51,359 nt of DNA from Roseobacter sp. (GCA_024636475.1 JAGXHA010000035.1:1-51359); one strand, 5' to 3'. Shown: positions 41,231 through 50,695, numbered from the stretch's first letter. The notes: a model not told the origin generated them from the sequence alone. A program made the numbers and translations.

Positions 41231-43093
41231 ATGCGCATGACCTCAATTATTCCAGAGTATGATTCCGAATTGGCCGGGGCCTTTAGCCCGACCATTCTGA
41301 TTGACCTTGCTGCGGACCGCATTGTGGCCGCAACCGATGACGCACTGACCCTGTTTGCCGATCCCAAGCTGGTTGGCTCCCGTTTCGCGCGGCTTGTTGC
41401 CAACGGAATGGCGGATTTCGTGGTCTTCATCTCTGAGGTGCAGCACCGTGGGGGCGCTCGGACGCGGCAGGTGATCCTTCAAACCACATCGGGCGAGGCG
41501 CTGCATTGCGAGGTCTCTGCCCGCGCCCTGCATCGCGATGAGCGCGACTTTTTGTTGCTCAACCTGCTGGATCTGGCCCGGATGGAAAGACGGACGGCAG
41601 ATGCCGAGGCAACACACTATTACAACAGCGGCATCATCGAATGGCAGCGGGCACAGAATTTCTTTACCGATCTGGAGCGTGAAAACCAGCTGATCCTAAA
41701 TGCTGCGGGCGAAGGCATCTACGGCGTCAATGCCGACGGTAAAACGACATTCGTGAACCGCGCAGCGCAGGAAATGCTGGGCTGGACCTCGGAGGATCTG
41801 CTGGGGCGCGACATCCACACCATGATCCACCACCACCACCTGAACGGCGACCGCTACCCGTCCCATGAATGCCCGATCTATCAGTCCTTCCGTTTTGAGC
41901 AGGTCAACCGCATCGAAAACGAGGTATTCTGGCGCAAAGATGGCAAGCCGATCCGCGTGGAATATGTCTCGACCCCGATTTACGATGGCCCGCAGCTGGT
42001 GGGGGCCGTGGTGATCTTTCGCGACATCACTGAGCGGTGGGAGAACGAGCGCAAGCTGCGCGAGGCCATGGACGAGGTCGCAGCCCTGCGCGATCAGCTT
42101 GAGGAAGAGAACGCCTATCTTCAGGAAGCGATCAGCATCGAGCGCGCACATCATGACATTATCGGGCGCTCGGATGCCATTCGCCAGATCATCAACCAGA
42201 TCGAACTGGTAGGGCCAACAGACACCAATGTGCTGATCCGGGGGGAAAGTGGCGTCGGAAAATCGCTTCTTGCCTCTGCCATCCATAAAGACAGCACTCG
42301 CAAACGCCGCCCGATGATTCACTTCAAACCCGGCGCTATCAGCCCCGAAAAGATCGAAAGCGAATTGTTCGGCCAGGTGCGCGGTGCCTTTGCAGGCGCG
42401 CTTAAAGACCGTCCCGGAAAGTTGGAACTGGCCCATGGGGGCACACTGTTCATTGATGAAATCGGGGATATCCCCATCGAACTGCAAGGGAATTTATTGG
42501 ATGCGCTGCAAAGCCTGCGCGTGGTCCGTCTGGGCGATGACCGCATCCGCAACCTTGACTTGCGCGTGATTGCCTCGACCGGTCGGGACGTTGACCGTGA
42601 AGTGCGGGCGGGTCGGTTGCGACAGGATCTTGTCCTGCATCTGGATGTTTTTCCAATCTATTGCCCGCCGCTGCGTGAACGACCCGAAGACATCCCTATC
42701 CTGACAGCCCATCTGCTGCGCATGGCGTGTAAAAGACTGGGCCGCACGGTGCCTGTTGTGACCGAAGGTGCAATGCGCAAATTGCAAGACTACCAATGGC
42801 CGGGCAATGTGCGCGAGCTTGCGAATGTCGTCGAACGGGGGGCAATTGTTTCGCGATCAGACAAATTGCTGGTGGAAATCCAGAATGATACTGTGTCGGC
42901 GGTGCGCGGCACATCGACATTGATGACCGAAGCGGATGTCGAACAGATCCGCATCGCAAATACCATCGCTTGCCTTAAGAAGGCCGGCGGGAAGGTGTCC
43001 GGTCCAGATGGTGCAGCAGCCTTGTTGGGCATCAGGCCAACGACGCTTTACTCCCGGCTTAACAAGCTGGGGCTAAGCCAAGAGGACTGGTAA
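41231..43093 (+). CDS. PAS domain AAA+ activator (NtrC-like) with altered GAFTGA loop
   Basis: A 620-residue regulator. Two sensory parts (about 15-120 and PAS at 150-270, including a His-rich HHHHLNGDRYPSHECP stretch) precede a short coiled coil (275-305) and the AAA+ core. Walker A is GESGVGKS (338-345), Walker B GGTLFIDE (403-410). The loop that contacts sigma-54 reads GAFAGA (385-390) instead of GAFTGA; the Thr is usually essential. The C-terminal Fis-like helix-turn-helix (about 575-615) ends in IRPTTLYSRLNKLGL. Divergent from the nitrate/cyanate transporter, which it probably controls. With no visible sigma-54 promoter upstream of that operon, it may act through sigma-70. Confidence 0.9.
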   Translation: MRMTSIIPEYDSELAGAFSPTILIDLAADRIVAATDDALTLFADPKLVGSRFARLVANGMADFVVFISEVQHRGGARTRQVILQTTSGEALHCEVSARALHRDERDFLLLNLLDLARMERRTADAEATHYYNSGIIEWQRAQNFFTDLERENQLILNAAGEGIYGVNADGKTTFVNRAAQEMLGWTSEDLLGRDIHTMIHHHHLNGDRYPSHECPIYQSFRFEQVNRIENEVFWRKDGKPIRVEYVSTPIYDGPQLVGAVVIFRDITERWENERKLREAMDEVAALRDQLEEENAYLQEAISIERAHHDIIGRSDAIRQIINQIELVGPTDTNVLIRGESGVGKSLLASAIHKDSTRKRRPMIHFKPGAISPEKIESELFGQVRGAFAGALKDRPGKLELAHGGTLFIDEIGDIPIELQGNLLDALQSLRVVRLGDDRIRNLDLRVIASTGRDVDREVRAGRLRQDLVLHLDVFPIYCPPLRERPEDIPILTAHLLRMACKRLGRTVPVVTEGAMRKLQDYQWPGNVRELANVVERGAIVSRSDKLLVEIQNDTVSAVRGTSTLMTEADVEQIRIANTIACLKKAGGKVSGPDGAAALLGIRPTTLYSRLNKLGLSQEDW

Positions 43094-43240
43094 GGAAACA
43101 AACGATCCAGCCCGTTCCTTTGGACAAAGTGCCAATCCAAATCACAAGCTGGGTTCATGTTTAGAAGCGAAATATCGCGGACGGCAGACCGATCGACCAC
43201 TCTGGTGAAGCCGCCTTGTAGCACTCGGCACTGCGGGATC

Positions 43241-43528
43241 TTATTTGAACCGTGACCTTGCGTTTTCGAAGGCCCCTGAAAGATTGTCCCATGCGCGGTC
43301 AAATCCGAGCCTAATTTCGGTCCAAGCGTCTTCGCTCGCGTCTTTGAGTTCTTTCAACTGCTGCTCGGCTTGGTCGCGCTGTTCACGCATATCCTCAAGC
43401 TGCTTTTCGCGCTCGATCTTGGCATCTGCCTCGGCCTCCTTGCGCTTGGCCTCCATTTTTTCGATCTCGGCGTTCCACTGGTCAAGCTTCGCCTTGGTTT
43501 TCTCAATATATGCGTCTCTGTCTGACAT
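43241..43528 (-). CDS. Small charged coiled-coil protein
   Basis: A 95-residue protein with AAAGGAG 8 bases before the ATG. Almost the whole chain (about 5-65) is Glu/Lys/Ala-rich with heptads, e.g. KLDQWNAEIEKMEAKRKEAE and DMREQRDQAEQQLKELKDAS, so a long coiled coil is likely. The C-terminus (DAWTEIRLGFDRAWDNLSGA) is an amphipathic helix that might bind membrane. No signal peptide, no known family. A second small coiled-coil gene lies just upstream on the same strand. Function unknown. Confidence 0.8.
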   Translation of the reverse strand: MSDRDAYIEKTKAKLDQWNAEIEKMEAKRKEAEADAKIEREKQLEDMREQRDQAEQQLKELKDASEDAWTEIRLGFDRAWDNLSGAFENARSRFK

Positions 43529-43696
43529 CTGATAACTCCTTTAAAACCTTGCAACAGTCTAAAAAGTTAACCCACTTGAAGGCCGATTGTTCCACACGGG
43601 CCACTCAGCTTTGAACGGATGTTACCGAATTGCGCAGTCTGGAACCGAGAGTTTTAGAACACCTTCGGGAAAATCAAGAATGGTTCAGTTCCGCTG

Positions 43697-43936
43697 TCAT
43701 ATTTGGGACTGACGTAATTCAAGAAGCAATTCATTGGCTTGCCGGATAAATTCGCTCTTCTCGTCTTCGCCATTCAGTTTGTCGACGTCTTCAAGAAGGG
43801 CTTTGATCTTTTTCTGGATGACCGACAGTTTCTGGTTTTCATCTTCCGTGGTCTTGGTTCGTGCGACTTCGCCCATCCGTTCGTTCAGAGTTTCTTCCAG
43901 CTCATGAGCTTTTTTTTCAAGTTCGTTCGGTTTCAT
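43697..43936 (-). CDS. Small helical (coiled-coil) protein
   Basis: A 79-residue protein starting at MKPNELEKKAHELEETLNER, with AAGGAG 8 bases upstream, which rules out the longer frame to 43993. Helical and charged throughout, with leucines spaced in heptads (KLSVIQKKIKALLEDVDKL, then FIRQANELLLELRQ). No family recognised. It lies 170 bases upstream of another coiled-coil gene on the same strand, and the two may act together. Confidence 0.75.
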   Translation of the reverse strand: MKPNELEKKAHELEETLNERMGEVARTKTTEDENQKLSVIQKKIKALLEDVDKLNGEDEKSEFIRQANELLLELRQSQI

Positions 43937-44242
43937 GGGGATCTCCTTCTTTAGTGCCGCAACCAGCATAAGGCTTAAGTGATTTTTTTGCAACGAAGGC
44001 GTTTTTAGGGCTTTGGTTTCTCAAACACTGAGCCCACTTTCGTGCAGGTGCAGTGACCTCACGCTTTGTCCGGATATTTTTGAAAAACCCGCGACTGCCA
44101 GCCCGCTGGACCCTTTTGGTTTGATCCCGAAACCGAAATCGGCGGCACTTGGCTTTAGGTGGCAAGCGGGGCAAGACTATTAAAAATATGAAGATATGGC
44201 GCCAAATTAGACAATCTGGGTCAAGTATGTCTTTCTATAGCG
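43937..44242. other. Divergent intergenic region
   Basis: Separates the minus-strand coiled-coil gene from the plus-strand DUF4375-like gene. A frame at 43917-44174 (minus) is basic and without features. AT-rich patches near 44180-44200 could be promoter elements; nothing else was found. Confidence 0.4.
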
Positions 44243-44728
44243 ATGACAGATAATCTTCATGAACTACTGGAGGGCGATGAACCTGTTGCTCTCAGGCGTA
44301 TCGAGAAAGCGCTTCACTCAGGCGAAGTCGAGAATGAGACAGTTGAGACTGTCGTAAGCGCTCTGATCTGGCGACGCTGCACTTCGGGCCCAAACGGTGT
44401 CCTGGGGGCAGTTCTCAATCAGGATTGCGCCGCGCGACTGGATGTGTTGCCAGAACACCTCGACAGCATCGGCGCAACAGATGCAGCGCAAGCCGTTCGG
44501 GATCTGCGCGCTAATATCCCTCTTGAGGATGAGCAGATCCGGCATGGCTTGATCGATTGGGTTGATACCAATCCTGAAATTGCCAAGCATGCCAAGGCGC
44601 TGGATGATGATTTTGATGACGTTACTCAGAAAGTTTGGAGCTTTATGCAAGAGAGCCAAAAAGAGTTGCCTGATCCAGAAATACCCGTCAAGAAAACCGG
44701 CTTGTTCTCGCGACTGTTCGGGGGGTAA
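44243..44728 (+). CDS. Hypothetical protein resembling the DUF4375 (DMP19) family
   Basis: A 161-residue acidic cytoplasmic protein. The stretch GPNGVLGAVLNQ followed by LDVLPEHLDSIGATDAAQAV matches the DUF4375 pattern (N-G-G-x-x-x-x-x-x-N, then a helix around ALxxIGA), and a later LDDDFDDVTQKVWSFM fits the usual LDDxF ending. A flexible tail (PVKKTGLFSRLFGG) follows. DMP19-type proteins mimic DNA in some phages and bacteria, but that function is not shown for this group. It stands alone; convergent with the exchanger gene. Confidence 0.55.
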   Translation: MTDNLHELLEGDEPVALRRIEKALHSGEVENETVETVVSALIWRRCTSGPNGVLGAVLNQDCAARLDVLPEHLDSIGATDAAQAVRDLRANIPLEDEQIRHGLIDWVDTNPEIAKHAKALDDDFDDVTQKVWSFMQESQKELPDPEIPVKKTGLFSRLFGG

Positions 44729-44805
44729 GCCAAGCGCGGGCTTCGACCTGCCGGAGCCGCCCCACGAGGATTATGGACCGGACAAAGGTGCTGGCTGTCT
44801 TTAGG

Positions 44806-44831
44806 TTGGCTGAAATCTGAGGGGCAGCCAA
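44806..44831. terminator. Hairpin between convergent genes
   Basis: TTGGCTG and CAGCCAA form a 7-bp stem around a 12-base loop, midway between the DUF4375-like gene and the convergent exchanger. CTTT lies 5' of it, but no long T-run follows, so it is a weak terminator candidate. Confidence 0.4.
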
Positions 44832-44920
44832 AGCGGCAAGGGCAAGGCAACTGCATCACATTCTCGCCGACTGGTCGCAGGGCACTGCCGCAGGCAGTAC
44901 GGGCGTGGCTTGGGGCAGAA

Positions 44921-45961
44921 CTACGCTGAGCCAAAGAATTGCACCGCGACCGCTCCTGCATAAATCACCAGCAAAAGAATACTCTCGGCACCGATCTTGG
45001 CTGGTCCTTGCCTCTGCCTCAGGATCAGGCCACCTATCAGTATGCCGGTCATCAGAAGTGCCGTGGCGATCCAGTAGTAATCCGCCTCTCCGACGGCATG
45101 ATAAATCGAGCCGTCGCGATAGGAGATGTCCGAGGCCATAAGAAAGAGCGTGTCAAAGGTATTGCCGCCAATGATCCCGCCCACAGCAAGTTGCAACGCC
45201 CCGCGACGGACGGCGACGATGGTGGTGACCAGTTCAGGCAGCGACGTCACGACCGCAGTGACGAGCGCCCCCATGATCGAACCGGATATGTCCATCCTGT
45301 CGGCAAGCTCAGAAGCCGTCTTGGCAATCACGTAGCCGGCACTGCCCATCAGCAGCATCAGCGAGCCGAACATCACGAACAAGCGCTGCGTACTCTGTGC
45401 GCGGCTCTCGGCGTCCTCCACTTCAGGCTCGTCCGTCTTGGTGTCTCTGGTATCGACGGGCTCCCACATCGGTTCAGCATGCACAGAGCGCGCCGCGACC
45501 AGCCCGCCAGCATAGACAAGCGGGATCACGAACGAAACCGGATGTATCGCCCAGATGGTGAACTCGGGCGAGGATAGCGCAAGAAAGGGCAACGTCAGAA
45601 GCACCATCAGGACAATGCCCTGGAAGACGTTGCCAAGATCGGCGGCCGCGTGTTCGAGGTTGATCTTTCGGTAGAACATGTCGGCCACAGCCAGAAACAA
45701 GGTCTGGGCCGCGATCCCCCCGACGCTATTGGAAAACGCAAGCGATGCATGCCCGTCGAGTGCAGAGGTGACCGACACGATGATCCCGCTGAGAGATGTC
45801 GCGGCCCCGAGCAGGATGCCACCGATGATCGCCTCTCCCAATCCCGTGCGGTCCGCAATCCGATCCGCCAGTCCCGTCATTCGCAGACCGGATAGCAAAA
45901 TGACGACGCTGGCCACGAGAAAAGAACCGGCCAGGGTTAAGGTCGAAAAATCTTGCCACAT
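44921..45961 (-). CDS. Sodium/calcium exchanger (CaCA) family membrane protein
   Basis: A 346-residue inner-membrane protein with about ten helices in two halves. The two alpha-repeats are visible: GLGEAIIGGILLGAATSLSG near residue 40 and GSIMGALVTAVVTSLPELVT near residue 225, each with the conserved (A/T)-S-L motif and in the second the ion-binding Glu. An acidic loop (TRDTKTDEPEVEDAE, about 165-180) connects the halves. The start ATG 45961 has AAGGAG 7 bases upstream; an open frame extends to 46147 without support. It should export Ca2+ or another cation in exchange for Na+ or H+. Confidence 0.88.
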   Translation of the reverse strand: MWQDFSTLTLAGSFLVASVVILLSGLRMTGLADRIADRTGLGEAIIGGILLGAATSLSGIIVSVTSALDGHASLAFSNSVGGIAAQTLFLAVADMFYRKINLEHAAADLGNVFQGIVLMVLLTLPFLALSSPEFTIWAIHPVSFVIPLVYAGGLVAARSVHAEPMWEPVDTRDTKTDEPEVEDAESRAQSTQRLFVMFGSLMLLMGSAGYVIAKTASELADRMDISGSIMGALVTAVVTSLPELVTTIVAVRRGALQLAVGGIIGGNTFDTLFLMASDISYRDGSIYHAVGEADYYWIATALLMTGILIGGLILRQRQGPAKIGAESILLLVIYAGAVAVQFFGSA

Positions 45962-46232
45962 GCACCGCTCCTTGCAGTAGTGAACTGCAACGAAAACGGC
46001 CGGATGCCCCCTGCGTCGCGAGCCCTTCCAGCCGCTGCTTTCACGGGTGAACGCCTTCGAGGCGCAGGAGGTTTCAATTTTGCTGCTCTTACAACCTGAT
46101 GATGGGCGCGGTGCTTGGCTGTGTTGCCTGCACTCACTGTTCGTCAATGTTGTGAATAGTCAAAGTGCGAGCTTGATCCACCCGCATGCAGCAGCACATC
46201 TCGCGCTTGTTGCTGTGTTAGGGAGAAGGGAC
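45962..46232. other. Promoter region of the exchanger gene
   Basis: No gene supported. The right edge adjoins the hairpin at 46233-46260. Plus-strand frames in this interval are antisense or short. Confidence 0.4.
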
Positions 46233-46260
46233 GCGGAGTGACTTGAAGCTGTCACTCCGC
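46233..46260 (-). terminator. Hairpin at the end of the RidA operon
   Basis: GCGGAGTGAC and GTCACTCCGC form a perfect 10-bp stem around an 8-base loop, starting 10 bases after the ridA-like stop codon. It is the strongest hairpin in the window. On the minus strand no T-run follows; on the plus strand TTT does. Confidence 0.7.
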
Positions 46261-46269
46261 TTTAAGAAG

Positions 46270-46629
46270 TTAGGCCGATTTTGGCATTGCGACGACCGCA
46301 ATCATTTCCACCCGCATTCCGGCGCGAGCCAGGGCGACGCCGCCGGTCGCGCGCGCTGGTGGGGCATCACGGTCCACCCACTCGTCCCAGACCGCATTCA
46401 TGCCTTGGAAATCTGCCATGTCTGCAAGCCAAACCTGCACAGACGCGATGTCGGCTTTGTCGGCACCAAGATCCTTGATGACAGCGTCCATTTTTGTCAA
46501 AACCTGTTTGGTCTGTTCGGTGATGTCGGCACCAAGATCATCGGGAACTTGTCCAGCAAGAAATGCGATGTCACCAATGCAGACAGCTTGGCTCATACGG
46601 GGGCCGGGGTTCATTCGTTTCAGGGTCAT
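46270..46629 (-). CDS. RidA family protein (enamine/imine deaminase-like)
   Basis: About 119 residues, a small trimeric cytoplasmic protein. RMSQAVCIGDIAFLAGQVPD is the N-terminal block, ALARAGMRVEMIAVVAMPK the C-terminal one with the arginine (RVE) that binds the carboxylate of enamine substrates. The start is ATG 46629 with GAGA upstream; ATG 46650 would overlap the preceding gene by 8 bases. Last of the operon after a DUF3726 gene. RidA members often accompany amine or betaine oxidation, where they clear reactive imines. Confidence 0.92.
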   Translation of the reverse strand: MTLKRMNPGPRMSQAVCIGDIAFLAGQVPDDLGADITEQTKQVLTKMDAVIKDLGADKADIASVQVWLADMADFQGMNAVWDEWVDRDAPPARATGGVALARAGMRVEMIAVVAMPKSA

Positions 46630-46642
46630 AGTTGTCTCTTTC

Positions 46643-47362
46643 TCAATCATTGTCGGTTGTGGTTGATCCAGCGCCTGCGCGGGAACTTTCGGACGATGGA
46701 ACTGTTGTCCGCATCGCTAGCGTATTCAGCGCCGCGATAATCTCTGCCGAGATCTTGGGAACCTTGCCTGGTGTCGCAGCCTGTGGCTTGCCCGACCGTG
46801 CGGTCAGCGTAATCGGCACCTGTTGCCCGGCAAGTGCGTGTGCGGCGTGCATCAGCGTATCGGATCGGCCATCAAGAGTTACCATTCCGCCCGTCCAGAC
46901 GATGTCAATAAGGAGGTCATTTGATGCGGCGATCACCGCGAGGAAAGGTATCAAAAGAACAGGATGATCGACCTTACCGATTTCGAGTGAGGACCTCGCC
47001 TTGATGCCTTCGGGAAGCTCTGCATAATCGCAAAGCGTGGCCCCCAAAGCGATTGGACAAAGCGCACGACCTGCCGGGGCCTCCCACGCACCAGGTGACA
47101 CTGTCGGGCACAAATCGCCCCATGGTCGGCCCTGCGCCTGATCAAGATGGGCATAAAGATGGCTTGGCCCGTTGATGCCATGCTGAACCAGCCAGGCCGC
47201 AGCAAACCCCGCCTCTTCGGCAAGGCCCCAGCTCATTCCGGCACCGCGTGCAGCTTTCATGCAAAGGGATGCGACTTCGTTGCGCGAAAGAGACGCTGAA
47301 AGTCCGTCTTCGATGTAAGGCGTGGAATCTCCGCGCGTCTGATCATGTGGTGCAATCGTCAT
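46643..47362 (-). CDS. DUF3726 domain protein
   Basis: A 239-residue cytoplasmic protein. SLSRNEVASLCMKAARGAGM followed by SWGLAEEAGFAAAWL is the typical N-terminal signature of DUF3726. The rest is mixed alpha/beta, with a low-complexity Ser-rich tail. It overlaps the 558-residue gene by 4 bases and sits between it and ridA. In Roseobacters such genes accompany BCCT transporters and amine catabolic genes, but the activity is unknown. Confidence 0.8.
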   Translation of the reverse strand: MTIAPHDQTRGDSTPYIEDGLSASLSRNEVASLCMKAARGAGMSWGLAEEAGFAAAWLVQHGINGPSHLYAHLDQAQGRPWGDLCPTVSPGAWEAPAGRALCPIALGATLCDYAELPEGIKARSSLEIGKVDHPVLLIPFLAVIAASNDLLIDIVWTGGMVTLDGRSDTLMHAAHALAGQQVPITLTARSGKPQAATPGKVPKISAEIIAALNTLAMRTTVPSSESSRAGAGSTTTDND

Positions 47363-49035
47363 GGCAGATATCCCTGTTCGATTTCATCGGGAAACGGGGC
47401 TCCCTGAAACAGGTTGATGCGGACCCAGCGGTCTGATCTTGGATCAAATCGCGTCGCACCAAAGAATGACAATTTGCAGCGCAGCAGGTCGATGGGCAGC
47501 ATATCCGCAGAAATCAGATTGTCTTGGACTTCTGCAAAGGGATGGTTCTGTGCGATTTGAACACGGCGCATCACATAACGATGCTCTGGGTGAGCCAGCA
47601 GGACAGCCGCGACAGGTTCATCTTCGTCCCGTTCCTGCAAGGTCTCGTCCAATTCGGCGACCAGGCGGGCAATGCACAAAGGCTGTTCCAGCGTCGCGCC
47701 TTCTTCGGTCGCGCGTTCACCCAATCGTGGTTCAAGTTTTTCTTCCGATACATACCAAAAGCGCGCGATATTTTCAGGGGTGGTAAAGTCAATCGAAAGC
47801 GCCCAGCTGTAATTTTGCTTCAAGATAGTGCGCAAATCACGGACACACATCGCGCCATCAATACGGAAAGACGGTGCCTCATCGGCGGACATGCAATCAG
47901 CAAGGTCATCTACGAGATCACCGTGAGGTTCCAGCATGATCGACAATAACGCTTCTTGACCCTCAAGAGACAAGACATCGACACTCCAGCGCCAAAGGGC
48001 ATCCCAAGGCAGTGGTTGACCAAAATCCCAAGTGTCTACCGTGTCCGACAACATCCGCAAATCATCGCGCAACGCAGCCAGTTTAGGCACTTGCAAAGGA
48101 TGCTGCGAGGTCCAAACCCGTGCGTTCTCGATGGCAGCATCAAGAGCCACACGCAATCCAGCGACAGCCGGTTGTGTTGCCCCTGACTGCGCACGCACGC
48201 GTGCCAATGCTTCCTCCCGAGCGATCATCCAGTTGTTCAGCAAAACGGGATGGCGCACAATAAAAGGTGCCATTCCCAGACCCGTTGAATTGCCAACACC
48301 AAGGCTACGGCGCAGGTCGCGATCAAGACGGACCGCGCGATCCCCTCCTTGAACCACAGCCATGTGTTCCACGATATCCACGGTAAAGGCGCGTATCAGC
48401 CAGACAGTCAGCATTTCGACCTGAAAAGGAGCGGCCAATTCAGGACGGTCAGCGATGTCAGATCGGTCGGCAGCTCCAAATTTTCCGGAGCCGTACACTG
48501 CTGTCGTGCGCATCAGATATCCGATGTCCGCGATCTCGGCGGGGTCAGGCTGAAGGCCTTGCGACAAGGCACCAACCACGTGGTGAAAAAGACGAACGGA
48601 ACGGTTGGCGCGTGCCAGCGTCAGCTCACGCGTGGTGATCCGGCCAGCCTCCTGAAGTGGTACATTGTCACGCAAGCGGACGATATCAGCCTGTGTCGGC
48701 TCACCATCAAACAGGGTAAAGGTAGCATCCCAGGCGGTGGCAATCACCCGATCCGAGCGCATGTCCTCGGGGAGATCATGTGCAAAAGCCACCAAGCTAT
48801 AAGTGCGGTCGCCGCAGCGGGTGCGGTAAACGGCATGGCCGCTGCCCGTAGCATCGACCTCCCAAACGGGGCGGTCCACTTTCCAGTTTTCCCGGTGCAA
48901 TCGGCGCAACATAGAACGCAAGAAAGACAGGCGGGTCGGGTGGCTGCATCCAATCCGGTCAAGGTGCATGACCTCGGAAGCGGGACGGCGGAACGGTGCT
49001 GTTTGTGAGGTCGCATCATGAGCAGATTGGGACAT
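47359..49035 (-). CDS. Conserved hypothetical protein (558 aa) in a betaine-type operon
   Basis: A 558-residue cytoplasmic protein without recognised catalytic motif. An alpha-helical N-terminal region (LSFLRSMLRRLHRENWKVDR) is followed by blocks such as RDNVPLQEAGRITTRELTLA, GLGMAPFIVRHPVLLNNWMI and DYxx-free helices; IDGAMCVRDLRTILKQNYSW lies near residue 400. The start ATG has GGAG 10 bases upstream. It overlaps DUF3726 by ATGA and follows the BCCT gene by 66 bases. Size and neighbourhood recall the unknown gene that travels with a dipeptidase and dimethylglycine genes in pseudomonads; homology is not established. Confidence 0.75.
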   Translation of the reverse strand: MSQSAHDATSQTAPFRRPASEVMHLDRIGCSHPTRLSFLRSMLRRLHRENWKVDRPVWEVDATGSGHAVYRTRCGDRTYSLVAFAHDLPEDMRSDRVIATAWDATFTLFDGEPTQADIVRLRDNVPLQEAGRITTRELTLARANRSVRLFHHVVGALSQGLQPDPAEIADIGYLMRTTAVYGSGKFGAADRSDIADRPELAAPFQVEMLTVWLIRAFTVDIVEHMAVVQGGDRAVRLDRDLRRSLGVGNSTGLGMAPFIVRHPVLLNNWMIAREEALARVRAQSGATQPAVAGLRVALDAAIENARVWTSQHPLQVPKLAALRDDLRMLSDTVDTWDFGQPLPWDALWRWSVDVLSLEGQEALLSIMLEPHGDLVDDLADCMSADEAPSFRIDGAMCVRDLRTILKQNYSWALSIDFTTPENIARFWYVSEEKLEPRLGERATEEGATLEQPLCIARLVAELDETLQERDEDEPVAAVLLAHPEHRYVMRRVQIAQNHPFAEVQDNLISADMLPIDLLRCKLSFFGATRFDPRSDRWVRINLFQGAPFPDEIEQGYLP

Positions 49036-49101
49036 CGCGGGTACTCCAGTCGGTCAAAGTTGCATGGGCGTGGCAGGCACATAACCCGCCACGCCGTATC
49101 G

Positions 49102-50661
49102 TCAGGCTTGAACAGTCTTTGCCTCGCGTCCCAGCATCAGGGTGATCCGCAGCGCATCCCAAAGCGATGGCAGCAAGATGAGCGACACAGGCACTGCTGT
49201 AACCACGATAAAGCTTTGCAGTTTGCCGATGCCGCCCGCCCCTGTCGAGATCAGGATCAGCGCCATAACGCCCATCGCTATTCCCCAGAAAGCGCGCAGG
49301 CTCGCCGAGGGCTCACCTTCAGTCATTGTCGAAGCGATGACGTAGCTCATCGAGTCGCTGGTCGTGGCAACGAAACACATCGTGAGTGCCAGAAACAGGA
49401 TCGACAGGATCAGCCCCATCGGCATTGCCTGCGTAATCGCCAGCAGGCCAGCAGGCAGGTTGAACCCCTCGAACGGACCAGAGATTATACCGGGCTGAGC
49501 AATCTCCAAGAAAATACCGGAGCCGCCGATGATCGTGAACCAGAAGTTGGTGATGATCGGTGCAGCGATGGACAGCATGATAATGATCTGGCGGATCGAG
49601 CGTCCACGGCTGATGCGTGCAATAAAGATCGCCATGAGCGGCCCGTATCCCATAAACCAACCCCAGAAGAACACTGTCCACCAGCCCAACCAACCGGGAT
49701 CGCCGAACACACCTGAATCTCCACGGTAAAGCGCCATATCAAAGAAGTGCGTCAGATATATTTGCATACCGCCAAAGAAACCCGAGAAAATCTCGGTGGT
49801 GGGTCCTGCAACAAGCATGAACAACAGCAGGGCGATCGCAAGGATCACGTTGATCCGTGACAAAAGCTGAATGCCCTTGGCCAAGCCTGTGATTGCCGAA
49901 ATTGTATAGACCCCAACAAGCGCCATGATGGCGACAGCCTGAGTTGCGAAATTGTCCGGAATACCTGTCAGTGCATTCAACCCATAGGACATCTGCAATC
50001 CGAGAAAGCCGATCGGACCTACGGTGCCAGCAACGACCGCGATCACACAAGACGCATCTGCAATCAGACCAATCGGCCCATGAAGCGCACGGTCTCCGAA
50101 CAATGGATAGAGCAAGGTGCGCGGTGCCAAAGGCAGTCCCTTGTCGTAATGGTAGTGCATCAGCATCACCGTCGTCAAAGAACCGAGAATGGCCCAAGCC
50201 AGAAAGCCCCAGTGCAGGAAACTCTGTGCCAGGGCCGCATTTGCGCGCGCTGCCGTATCCTGAGACAGATCGCCAAACGTTGGCGGGGTGGACAAAAAGT
50301 GAGCAATCGGCTCGCCTGCAGCCCAGAACACGCCACCCCCCGCAAGCAGGGTACACATGATCATGGAACCCCAGCTGAACATTTTGAATTCCGGCATCGC
50401 CAGTCCGCCCATGACGGTTTTACCTCCAGGCAGGACGCAAAGAAGCAGACCGATCAGGAATGTCGCAAGCAGAAGAACCTGCCAATACAGTCCAAAATAG
50501 CGCGCTGAAAAACCAAAACTGGCATCAACAAGCGCGGACAGCCCCTCAATATCGAACAGCGCATAGACGCAGAATAGGGCAATAAATCCTCCCGTAATTG
50601 CAAAAAGCGCTTTGTCTATCATACCAGATGGCGGCTTGGTTTGTGTGGTCGATGTGGTCAC
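49102..50661 (-). CDS. BCCT family betaine/carnitine/choline transporter
   Basis: A 519-residue inner-membrane carrier with 12 predicted helices. The family core is clear: GGVFWAAGEPIAHFLSTPP in helix 3, SFLHWGFLAWAILG, and the Trp-rich box GWWTVFFWGWFMGYGPLMAI that forms the substrate cage, followed by ISRGRSIRQI. It lacks the long charged C-terminal osmosensor tail of BetP, so it probably serves nutrient uptake. The start is GTG 50661 with GGAGG 9 bases upstream. It follows the dipeptidase gene by 34 bases. Confidence 0.94.
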   Translation of the reverse strand: MTTSTTQTKPPSGMIDKALFAITGGFIALFCVYALFDIEGLSALVDASFGFSARYFGLYWQVLLLATFLIGLLLCVLPGGKTVMGGLAMPEFKMFSWGSMIMCTLLAGGGVFWAAGEPIAHFLSTPPTFGDLSQDTAARANAALAQSFLHWGFLAWAILGSLTTVMLMHYHYDKGLPLAPRTLLYPLFGDRALHGPIGLIADASCVIAVVAGTVGPIGFLGLQMSYGLNALTGIPDNFATQAVAIMALVGVYTISAITGLAKGIQLLSRINVILAIALLLFMLVAGPTTEIFSGFFGGMQIYLTHFFDMALYRGDSGVFGDPGWLGWWTVFFWGWFMGYGPLMAIFIARISRGRSIRQIIIMLSIAAPIITNFWFTIIGGSGIFLEIAQPGIISGPFEGFNLPAGLLAITQAMPMGLILSILFLALTMCFVATTSDSMSYVIASTMTEGEPSASLRAFWGIAMGVMALILISTGAGGIGKLQSFIVVTAVPVSLILLPSLWDALRITLMLGREAKTVQA

Positions 50662-50695
50662 TTGCGTTCCTCCCTGAACTTCTGTGCCCCGCGCC

